This document shows positions 1-5,001 of a DNA stretch of 5,001 bases, piece after piece. This DNA is from Acidobacteriota bacterium (GTDB lineage Bacteria > Planctomycetota > Phycisphaerae > WQYP01 > JAJZKJ01), in assembly GCA_021804195.1 (NCBI GenBank), contig JAJZKJ010000221.1, forward strand, positions 1 through 5,001, read 5' to 3'. Both the position numbers and the translations under genes were made by a program. A model generated the notes under the pieces. That model was not told the DNA's origin, searched no databases, and worked only from the letters and a program-made list of their open reading frames with translations. Position 1 is the first letter of the stretch. Each line of letters starts with the position of its first letter.

Positions 1-37
1 GCGGCTGGGTTTGGCTGTAGGTATGAACGATCATCAT
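1..37 (-). CDS. Start of an unidentified downstream gene, cut by the window edge
   Basis: On the minus strand an ATG at 37-35 overlaps the TGA stop of the glycosyltransferase gene in an ATGA arrangement. A second in-frame ATG follows immediately at 34-32. The frame stays open to the window edge and reads MMIVHTYSQTQP. The overlap is the usual layout for translational coupling in an operon, and no separate Shine-Dalgarno sequence is visible upstream, which fits coupling. Only 12 residues are visible, so no function can be assigned. It could equally be a chance open stretch; the overlap and the lack of any terminator after the upstream gene are the only support. Confidence 0.35.
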   Translation of the reverse strand, partial: MMIVHTYSQTQP

Positions 38-1533
38 ATAAATGTCAGCTTGCGGGCGGCGAAAAGGCACATTCGCAGCAGCAGCAGGCCATGGCGAAAG
101 CGGGAAATATTGGTGCGGCCATAGGCGCGCTGTTTGTAGTGCACCGGCACGTCAAGAATTTTCAGATTCAGGCGAGCGGCGCCGAAAAGCAGATCGAAAT
201 CGCCGAAGGGGTCAAAATCTCCGAAATAACCGCGGTTCGCCGCGATCCGCAGATAATCATCCCGGCGCAGCACCTTGGTTCCGCAAAGCGTATCGCGCAG
301 CCGCTGACCGAGCAGAAATGTGAAAAGATATCCGAAACATTTGTTGGCGAGTATGTTCAAGAACTGCATCGCCTGTTTGTCCATGGGATAGACCAGGCGC
401 GAGCCATTGGCGAATTCGCACTGGTTGGAATGAATCAGTTGAACGAACCGCGGCAGTTCCTCCGGCGGCACGGAGAGATCGCCGTCCAGAATCAGCAGGA
501 TATCGCCGGTAGCGGCGGCAAAGCCGGCGCGCACAGCATCGCCCTTGCCCCGGCCATTCTGCCGCAGCGCCGTGAGCAGAAACTCTCCGTGGTATTCCGC
601 AAGTGTTCGCTGAACCACGCTCCAGGTGTCATCGGTACTGTGGCCTTCAACGAAAATCACTTCCTGCTTCCGGGCCAGTCGCGGCAACCGCCGCAGCAGC
701 GGTTCAATATTTCCCGCTTCATTACGCACGGGCACGACAATGCTCACGGAATCCGGCGATGGGGCGGCGGAAGATCGCGTGACGGGTCTGGCCACAGTGA
801 GCGTGCACAGGCCCAGGTGCCGCAGGACCGGCAGCGGGGCTATCCAGCGGTTGATCGCATTGCCCAACAGCGGTATCCACAGAGGAAGCAGCAGGCAGGG
901 TATCTGGCGGATCACGGAAAAATCGCTGTGAGAAAGGACATTGGCCACTTCATCCCCGGGCAGCCAGCTTTCATCAGGAACCGCCTGTTTGCGGCCGATG
1001 ATCTCGGCGCAGCGCAGCACCGGTTGCCAGAGCCGGCTGTAGGTGCACAGGATCAGGCGGGTACGCCGGTGACACAGCGGCCGCAGCGCCGCAAGGGCCG
1101 TATGCAGATCATAAAACTGTTGCAGAACGCCACAGACAATTATGTAGTCGAACCGGGGAAGACTCAGCGCGCCGATATCTTCCACCGCCGTCTCATGAAA
1201 AACGAGCGAGGCAAACCGCCGGCGCGCTTCGGCGATCGCCGCCGGATTGATGTCGATTCCCACCCCCTGAGCCGGCGCCGTGGCAGCCAGCATCCGGCCG
1301 TTTCCGCAGCCCACGTCCAGCACGCTTGCACCCGGTACGACGTGACGGCAGACCATGCGAATCAGGTAGTTGTGGAAATAACGGTTGCGCCGGTAACTTT
1401 TTTGCAGCGCCGGATAGCAGCTTTCTTCAAATTCCCGCAGCGCCGCGCGATGCCGCAGATCCGGCGGCTGATCAACGGGAATCGCCGGCGTCACCCGCCC
1501 GTTCAACGACGCAGATACCTCTTTATCAATCAT
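34..1533 (-). CDS. Fused SAM-dependent methyltransferase / family 2 glycosyltransferase
   Basis: About 499 aa from the ATG at 1533, in two domains. The N-terminal half is a class I SAM-dependent methyltransferase: motif I VLDVGCGNG at residues ~71-79 and the acidic ribose-binding stretch GVGIDIN at ~90-96. The C-terminal half, from ~263, is a GT-A glycosyltransferase of family GT2, resembling dolichol-phosphate-mannose synthase-type enzymes. It has SIVVPVRNEAGNIEPLL at ~264, a GKGDAVRAG segment at ~329 and the metal/nucleotide-binding DGDLS at ~350. It also has a typical LCGTKVLRR segment and ends in a basic VHYKQRAYGRTNISRFRHG tail. The likely job is transfer of a sugar from a nucleotide donor to a lipid or glycan acceptor at the cytoplasmic membrane face, with methylation of a sugar or related substrate; substrates cannot be read from sequence. 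Start choice is uncertain. ATG 1548, ATG 1584 and TTG 1614 are in frame, but the extra Arg-rich residues look non-domain and none has a good Shine-Dalgarno. It follows the LysM gene on the same strand and probably shares its transcript. Confidence 0.88.
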   Translation of the reverse strand: MIDKEVSASLNGRVTPAIPVDQPPDLRHRAALREFEESCYPALQKSYRRNRYFHNYLIRMVCRHVVPGASVLDVGCGNGRMLAATAPAQGVGIDINPAAIAEARRRFASLVFHETAVEDIGALSLPRFDYIIVCGVLQQFYDLHTALAALRPLCHRRTRLILCTYSRLWQPVLRCAEIIGRKQAVPDESWLPGDEVANVLSHSDFSVIRQIPCLLLPLWIPLLGNAINRWIAPLPVLRHLGLCTLTVARPVTRSSAAPSPDSVSIVVPVRNEAGNIEPLLRRLPRLARKQEVIFVEGHSTDDTWSVVQRTLAEYHGEFLLTALRQNGRGKGDAVRAGFAAATGDILLILDGDLSVPPEELPRFVQLIHSNQCEFANGSRLVYPMDKQAMQFLNILANKCFGYLFTFLLGQRLRDTLCGTKVLRRDDYLRIAANRGYFGDFDPFGDFDLLFGAARLNLKILDVPVHYKQRAYGRTNISRFRHGLLLLRMCLFAARKLTFI

Positions 1534-1650
1534 TTTCAGAACAGTCATCCAAGATCGCCACGCGCTGCGCCGTGGAAAACACATCCGCCGCGGACGTCGG
1601 TACGCCGGGATCAACGCGGCCAGGGAATCACGACGCAGATAATTATTGTA

Positions 1651-1667
1651 TCATGGTTTAACCATGA
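1651..1667. repeat. Perfect 17-nt inverted repeat at the LysM gene stop codon
   Basis: The sequence TCATGGTT-T-AACCATGA is a perfect 8+1+8 inverted repeat. It includes the TGA stop of the minus-strand LysM gene and lies upstream of the glycosyltransferase gene. As RNA it could fold into a 7-bp stem with a 3-nt loop. It is AT-rich and not followed by a clear U run on the minus strand (AATAATTATC follows instead), so it is not a convincing terminator. A dimeric regulator site or a weak intercistronic hairpin are the alternatives. Confidence 0.5.
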
Positions 1668-2625
1668 CCAGCGAGTACTTCCCGCAAAGCGTTCGCAGGA
1701 GCGTTCGCAAACCGCGGGGACTTATGAAAATGTCCATAGGACCAGCCGCCACGCTGGCGATAAAAATTTTTCGACCGGTATGTCCGGAACGCGGCTGGAG
1801 AATCAGCCGACCCAAGGGTAAATCAACTCCGGACATCCCGGCAAAATCTCTTTTTTTTACATGGTAGATTCCCGGCGCCGGGGGAGCCAAAGCATTCCAG
1901 CGAATAGGAAACGATTCCACATAACAATGGCGGTCATATAGATCAATCCGTGAAGCATGCAGAACCACATGCGCGTTAAAAGGACCGCGAACAATCTTCA
2001 CGGCCTGGCCCGCCCGCAAACGGGCCGGATTGAGAGCGGGGTTGAGCCGAAGGAAAATCCACGGCGTGATGCGATACAGATTGGCCACGTAATCGACATT
2101 CCAACCGGGGCGGACGCGTATCAGTTTCGCCAGCGGGTCATCCGGCAACAAGGCCGAGCCGAGCAGCGTATGGTGATTGATGCGGGTAAGCATCCGCCGC
2201 GTCCGCTTGGCCTGCGGCAGGTTCATCCCGGCGAGGCGCGCCAGCAGGGCGTTAAGCCTTCGCCTGGCCTGGATCCAATGCCCCCGCCTGATAGCAAGGC
2301 GAGCCTTGGCCAGTGCGGCGTTTACCGCCCGCAGCAAAGCTGCGGGCGGTGGGGCGATCGCTGGGGGAGATGCCGACGGCGCTGCCGGAGCGATGGCGGA
2401 TGGGGACATCATAAAAGGATTGCCGGCCGGCATCCGCGATGGATTGGATGCGGCGGTTGCGGGGTGTGCCCTGTTCCCGGCGGCTAGGCTGATCAAAACG
2501 CGGCTTCGCAGTTGCAGGACCTGGTATCCGCCCCATAGAACCAGGAGGCCCACAAACAGCCAGAGGGGCCATTCGGTCGTTTTTCGCCTGGATTTTACGC
2601 CAAATCGAGAACGCATCGGTGACAA
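1651..2625 (-). CDS. Membrane-anchored LysM protein with a catalytically degenerate L,D-transpeptidase-like domain
   Basis: 324 aa. A short basic N-terminus precedes one transmembrane segment (~19-38, WPLWLFVGLLVLWGGY), so most of the protein should lie outside the cytoplasmic membrane. Then come a Pro/Ala/Ser-rich linker (~59-95), a helical Ala/Arg-rich segment (~96-134) and a LysM peptidoglycan-binding domain (~167-212; VRPGWNVDYVANLYRIT, then LRLNP and LRAGQAVKIV). The last ~110 residues follow the layout of YkuD-type L,D-transpeptidases: GPFNAHVVLHASRIDLYD, an APGIYHV strand, then PLGRLIL. The HGT motif position reads FIAS and the S-x-G-C-x-R position reads roughly AAGPMDIF, so the catalytic His and Cys are missing. 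The only late Cys (~314, LRTLCGKY) is outside the motif. I infer a wall-binding or scaffolding protein rather than a cross-linking enzyme. The start is a TTG at 2625, chosen because AGGAG lies 7 nt upstream; the ATG at 2616 is the alternative. Confidence 0.85.
   Translation of the reverse strand: MSPMRSRFGVKSRRKTTEWPLWLFVGLLVLWGGYQVLQLRSRVLISLAAGNRAHPATAASNPSRMPAGNPFMMSPSAIAPAAPSASPPAIAPPPAALLRAVNAALAKARLAIRRGHWIQARRRLNALLARLAGMNLPQAKRTRRMLTRINHHTLLGSALLPDDPLAKLIRVRPGWNVDYVANLYRITPWIFLRLNPALNPARLRAGQAVKIVRGPFNAHVVLHASRIDLYDRHCYVESFPIRWNALAPPAPGIYHVKKRDFAGMSGVDLPLGRLILQPRSGHTGRKIFIASVAAGPMDIFISPRGLRTLLRTLCGKYSLVMVKP
1851..1858 (-). repeat. A8 homopolymer run within the LysM gene
   Basis: Eight consecutive A residues on the coding (minus) strand read GTA AAA AAA AGA, encoding VKKR. 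Runs of this length are prone to polymerase slippage. A -1 shift here reaches TGA after about ten codons and a +1 shift after about fifteen. Either would remove the end of the L,D-transpeptidase-like domain. Confidence 0.6.
2324..2350. repeat. Perfect 12-bp stem-loop inside the LysM gene
   Basis: ACCGCCCGCAGC, a 3-nt loop AAA, then GCTGCGGGCGGT: every one of the 12 pairs matches and 10 of the 12 are G:C. It is fully coding on the minus strand, at the junction of the Pro/Ala-rich linker and the helical segment (reading PPAALLRAV). There is no T tract on either side, so it is not a terminator. A GCGATCGC octamer starts 4 nt to its right. Confidence 0.7.
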
Positions 2626-2632
2626 TTCTATA

Positions 2633-2637
2633 CTCCT
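2633..2637 (-). promoter_or_regulatory. Ribosome binding site deciding a TTG start
   Basis: AGGAG on the minus strand lies 7 nt upstream of TTG 2625-2623, which is the ideal distance. The next in-frame ATG (2616-2614) would be 16 nt away, too far for this site. This is the reason for calling TTG as the start of the LysM gene. Confidence 0.65.
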
Positions 2638-2726
2638 GGAGCAATTCAAAGAAATTTCATACCCGCAAGTCAAAATGCCCGCGGCGCGGCTTTGTGTTCA
2701 CAGGATATTTATGTTCCAATGACCTA

Positions 2727-2760
2727 CGCGGCGCGGCCCGGAAGATCGGGCGGCGCGGCG
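2727..2760 (+). promoter_or_regulatory. GC-rich stem-loop in the lipoprotein gene leader
   Basis: Bases 2727-2740 pair with 2747-2760 in 12 of 14 positions around a 6-nt loop GAAGAT; the two mismatches are both G opposite G. The stem ends 2 nt before the probable Shine-Dalgarno GGGA (2763-2766) of the lipoprotein gene. It could limit ribosome access or stabilise the transcript. No U run follows, so termination or attenuation is not indicated. Local GC content is very high, so part of the pairing may be compositional. Confidence 0.4.
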
Positions 2761-2774
2761 CCGGGAAAAGTGTT

Positions 2775-4151
2775 ATGCGCATACGGTGGCGATCCATCTG
2801 GAAATTCTGCCTGCCGGCGATCGCCGGTTTGTTCGCCGGCTGTGCGCATTTTTCCCCGCCGCCGCCTTCGGTCATAGCGGCCGGTGCGTTTATTCGTCCC
2901 GGCGCGCCGACCAGCACACGGCCGAAGGCGCCGTCGCAAACGCGGCCATCGCGAATTCCGGCAAGACCCGTCCGCTCTTCGGCCGGCCCCGCCGCCTTGC
3001 CTGGTAACATTGCCAAGGGCGATTCCACCCTGGCCTTGGCGGCGCTCTCCCCGCCAGCACCGGTGATTCGAGCCGCTCCTGCCCCATTGCCGGGCAAACC
3101 ATTGACGGTGGCCGCTCTTTTGGGAACTGTCAATGGCCGGCCGTTATTCGTGCAGGACATCCTCCATCCCCTGGCGGCGGAACTTCGCAACCAGGCCGCG
3201 ACCAGCCGCACGCAGAGCTACTTCCGCGAACAGGCCATGACCAGCATCGCCCGCCAATTGCAGATCAAGATCGACAACATGTTGCTGCTGCAGGCGGCCC
3301 GGCAACAACTCAGCAAAGATCAGAAAAAAGAAATCGTTGTACTGACGGCGCAAAAAAAGGCTAAACTCATCGCCCAGTACCTGGGTTCGGCGGAAGTGGC
3401 CAATCGCGCTCTGGAGCGGCAGGGATCATCGCTGGCGCGGAAAACCCGCCAGATCCGCGAGAAGTTAACAATACGCGTGTATATATCACGTCTCATTGCG
3501 CCTTCGCTGGTGGTCACGCGGCGTCAAATATGGAATTACTACCAGAGCCACCGGAGCCATTTCACTTCCCATGCCCGCATCAGTCTTTACACCATCACCT
3601 ATCCTGTCATCCGGCAATGGCCGCGCGATCCGCACGACCCGACGCATACCCGGCCGATTCGCCATCCCACACCGGCCCAGCTCCTCCAGGCGCAGCGCCA
3701 GGCGATCGCCTATTGCCGGAAGCTGGAGGACCGAATTCGCCATGGCGCGAATTTCGCGTTCCTGGCCGAAGATAACTCCGTCGATTACCATGCCCGCAAT
3801 GGCGGCCACTGGCCGAACGTGCGCCGCGGGGAACTTACCAACCCGCAGATTGAAAAGGTGGCTTTCGCGCTGCGGCCGCACAGTATGGCGCCGCCGCTGC
3901 TGATCGTAAACAAGAAGAATCCGCGACGCGACGTGGTGGTGATTATCCGTGTGACCCGGGTGTGGCCGCACAAGGTGATTCCATTTGCCGTCGCCCAGAA
4001 ACGCATTGCCACGAAGCTCCGCGACCGCGAATTCCACCGATTGATGAATCGTTATTATCAACGACTCTACAATCAGGCGTCGATCGCGGCGCGGGAACGC
4101 ATGCTGGCGACCGCCACCGACGCGGCCGTAGCTCTCTATTACGACAAATAA
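2775..4151 (+). CDS. SurA-like lipoprotein with a divergent parvulin (PpiC) domain
   Basis: 458 aa. A lipoprotein signal peptide starts MRIRWRSIWKF and ends in the lipobox LFAGC with the lipidated Cys at residue 23. This fixes the start at ATG 2775, with GGGA 8 nt upstream; frame open further upstream encodes nothing recognisable. A Pro/Arg/Ala-rich linker (~24-113) leads to a SurA/trigger-type N-terminal region (~115-250). That region opens with TVNGRPLFVQDIL and is largely helical, charged and Gln-rich. A PpiC-like rotamase domain covers ~266-396, shown by GANFAFLAEDNSVDYHARNG (~324-343), GELTNPQIEKVAFAL and VVVIIRVTRV. A C-terminal helix (~403-438) follows. Family role: periplasmic peptidyl-prolyl isomerase or chaperone for outer-membrane and secreted proteins. 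The first parvulin His (ARISLYTI) and the last (usual YHIIKV, here VVIIRV) are both absent, and ~20 extra residues rich in Pro, His and Asp follow the first strand. Chaperone activity is therefore likelier than strong isomerase activity. It ends in tandem stops TAA TAG. Confidence 0.85.
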   Translation: MRIRWRSIWKFCLPAIAGLFAGCAHFSPPPPSVIAAGAFIRPGAPTSTRPKAPSQTRPSRIPARPVRSSAGPAALPGNIAKGDSTLALAALSPPAPVIRAAPAPLPGKPLTVAALLGTVNGRPLFVQDILHPLAAELRNQAATSRTQSYFREQAMTSIARQLQIKIDNMLLLQAARQQLSKDQKKEIVVLTAQKKAKLIAQYLGSAEVANRALERQGSSLARKTRQIREKLTIRVYISRLIAPSLVVTRRQIWNYYQSHRSHFTSHARISLYTITYPVIRQWPRDPHDPTHTRPIRHPTPAQLLQAQRQAIAYCRKLEDRIRHGANFAFLAEDNSVDYHARNGGHWPNVRRGELTNPQIEKVAFALRPHSMAPPLLIVNKKNPRRDVVVIIRVTRVWPHKVIPFAVAQKRIATKLRDREFHRLMNRYYQRLYNQASIAARERMLATATDAAVALYYDK

Positions 4152-4182
4152 TAGGCGCCGAGGCGGTTCCCATGCCCTTAAA

Positions 4183-4188
4183 AAGGAG
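4183..4188 (+). promoter_or_regulatory. Ribosome binding site of the S10 peptidase gene
   Basis: AAGGAG stands 7 nt before ATG 4196. An in-frame ATG at 4172 lies upstream of this site and has no comparable Shine-Dalgarno, so 4196 is the preferred start. Confidence 0.75.
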
Positions 4189-4195
4189 ACCAGGT

Positions 4196-5001
4196 ATGCG
4201 CTGGAGCAACTCTATTCTCCGCGTCTTTATTCTCGCCGTCTCTCTCTGGCCGGCGGTCGGCGTTTCCGGCGCTCGATCCGCAATTCCCACTCCCCCCGCG
4301 CCACCGAAACCGCCGCTTCGGAAGGTATCGCCGCCACCGCAATTTCCGCCCGCCGCCGCGGCTCATTTGCCACGCGCCAATCCCAACGCTCTTTCCATCG
4401 TCCATCAGAGCATCACCATCCACGGAAAGGTGTTGCCTTACACCGTCACTACCGGCTATATGCCGCTGAAAAACGGAGCCGGCAAACTGCAGGCCGATAT
4501 TTTTTTCATCGCCTACACCAAGGACACAACGGCGGCCCGGCGCAACCACCGCCCTCTGACGTTCTGTTTTAATGGAGGGCCGGGCGCCGCCTCGAACTGG
4601 CTGAACCTGGGCTGCGCCGGTCCGTTTCGCGTGCAACTTACGCCCAAGGGTAACGTTACGCCTCCACCGTATAAGCTGGTTCCCAACCATCAGACCTGGC
4701 TTTCCTCTACGGACCTGGTATTTGTGGACCCTGTCGGCACGGGTTACAGCCGGCTGGCGCCGGGCGTACCGGGCAAGCGGTTCTACGGTGTGGTTCCGGA
4801 CGTAAAATCCATTGCTGATTTCATACGCCTTTATACCACCATGTACCAGCGCTGGGGATCCCCCCTTTTTCTCGCCGGCGAAAGCTACGGAACCACCCGG
4901 GCCTGCGCTCTGGCCGATTACCTGGGCGTGCACGAAGGAATGGCGCTCAATGGAATCCTGCTGATTTCCTGCGCCCTGAATTTTCAGTTGTTGTCACCGA
5001 A
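4196..5001 (+). CDS. Secreted serine carboxypeptidase, peptidase family S10 (3' end beyond window)
   Basis: The first 268 residues are visible; the frame has no stop and runs off the right edge. An N-terminal signal peptide (~1-25, hydrophobic core ILRVFILAVSLWPAVGV) predicts export. A Pro-rich linker (~31-57) follows, then the S10 alpha/beta-hydrolase fold. Diagnostic motifs are FNGGPGAASNW (~125-135, oxyanion-hole region), VFVDPVGTGYS (~175-185) and GESYGTTRA (~228-236), which carries the catalytic Ser at ~230. The Asp and His of the triad should lie in the missing part. Family role: removal of C-terminal amino acids from peptides, typically with an acidic pH optimum. Bacterial members are usually about 500 aa, so roughly half is shown. 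It lies 44 nt after the lipoprotein gene with no terminator between them, so a shared transcript is likely, and the upstream foldase could assist its folding (inference). A long minus-strand open frame across the same bases is a shadow. Confidence 0.93.
   Translation, partial: MRWSNSILRVFILAVSLWPAVGVSGARSAIPTPPAPPKPPLRKVSPPPQFPPAAAAHLPRANPNALSIVHQSITIHGKVLPYTVTTGYMPLKNGAGKLQADIFFIAYTKDTTAARRNHRPLTFCFNGGPGAASNWLNLGCAGPFRVQLTPKGNVTPPPYKLVPNHQTWLSSTDLVFVDPVGTGYSRLAPGVPGKRFYGVVPDVKSIADFIRLYTTMYQRWGSPLFLAGESYGTTRACALADYLGVHEGMALNGILLISCALNFQLLSP

Larger units (their letters stand above)
2626..2774. promoter_or_regulatory. Divergent intergenic control region
   Basis: 149 nt separate the start of the minus-strand LysM gene from the start of the plus-strand lipoprotein gene, so both promoters should lie here. 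Weak matches can be seen. On the minus strand, TTGACT (2673-2668) is followed 18 nt later by TTGAAT (2649-2644), though this would leave a very short leader. On the plus strand, TTGTGT (2692-2697) is followed 17 nt later by TCCAAT (2715-2720). The left half is AT-richer than the surrounding genes, as promoters usually are. The location is well supported; the individual hexamers are not. Confidence 0.4.

Noticed and set aside
1534..1614. An N-terminal extension of the fusion enzyme to TTG 1614 or ATG 1584
   Set aside because: The extra residues are Arg/Trp/Pro-rich and look like translated spacer. No Shine-Dalgarno supports those starts, though this is not decisive.
91..1821. A long open frame (576 codons) on the plus strand, opposite the methyltransferase-glycosyltransferase gene
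   Set aside because: Its translation is Arg/Gln/His-rich with no recognisable domain, while the opposite strand carries clear methyltransferase and GT2 motifs. Long antisense frames are common at this GC content.
1851..1858. The plus-strand T8 run as a rho-independent terminator
   Set aside because: No GC-rich stem precedes it, and it lies inside the coding sequence of the minus-strand gene.
1871..1882. 12-nt palindrome CCCGGCGCCGGG
   Set aside because: Short self-complementary GC strings such as GGCGCC and GCCGGC are frequent in this composition; it is fully coding and has no special position.
2619..2774. An upstream extension of the lipoprotein gene (52 extra residues)
   Set aside because: It would bury the lipoprotein signal peptide inside the protein, and would overlap the start of the divergent gene. 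The lipobox geometry fixes the start at 2775.
2657..3211. A minus-strand open frame overlapping the divergent promoter gap and the lipoprotein linker
   Set aside because: Low-complexity Ala/Gly/Arg-rich product opposite the Pro/Arg/Ala linker of the lipoprotein; no ribosome binding site or domain.
4178..4933. A 251-codon open frame on the minus strand at the right end
   Set aside because: It lies opposite the S10 peptidase frame, which has a signal peptide, a Shine-Dalgarno sequence and the NGGPG and GESYG motifs. The minus-strand product has no recognisable domain.
1..5001. tRNA, rRNA, CRISPR array, insertion sequence or attachment site
   Set aside because: No cloverleaf-like segment, regularly spaced direct repeats, transposase motifs or terminal inverted repeats were seen on reading both strands.

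Overview
The window suggests a GC-rich (roughly 60 % by eye) Gram-negative, envelope-bearing bacterium. A lipoprotein with a SurA/parvulin-like architecture implies an outer membrane. The combination of a membrane-anchored LysM protein, a methyltransferase-glycosyltransferase fusion and a bacterial secreted S10 carboxypeptidase is what I would expect from Planctomycetota (Phycisphaerae-like), with Acidobacteriota or a related phylum as alternatives. That placement is inferred from gene content and style; there is no rRNA or other marker gene here.

Layout: two gene groups diverge from a regulatory gap at about 2626-2774. Leftward (minus strand) run a 324-aa membrane-anchored protein with a LysM domain and an L,D-transpeptidase-like C-terminus that lacks the catalytic residues (2625-1651). 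Next comes a ~500-aa two-domain protein joining a class I SAM methyltransferase to a GT2 glycosyltransferase (about 1533-34). Its stop codon overlaps an ATG that opens a further reading frame leaving the left edge (37-1). Rightward (plus strand) run a 458-aa lipoprotein with a SurA-like N-terminal region and a divergent PpiC/parvulin domain (2775-4151). It is followed 44 nt later by a secreted serine carypeptidase-type protein, a family S10 serine carboxypeptidase (4196 to beyond the right edge), cut off by the window end.

Working together: all four main products act on or for the cell envelope. The leftward group looks like wall binding plus glycan or lipid-linked sugar synthesis. The rightward group looks like periplasmic protein folding plus extracytoplasmic peptide trimming. 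The shared divergent control region suggests, but does not prove, coordinated expression.

Non-coding structure: there is a strong GC-rich stem-loop in the leader of the lipoprotein gene, and a perfect 12-bp stem with a 3-nt loop inside the LysM gene. A perfect 17-nt inverted repeat sits on the LysM gene's stop codon, and there are four copies of the octamer GCGATCGC. No tRNA, rRNA, CRISPR array, insertion sequence or classical rho-independent terminator was seen. There is no gene-free stretch over 300 bases.
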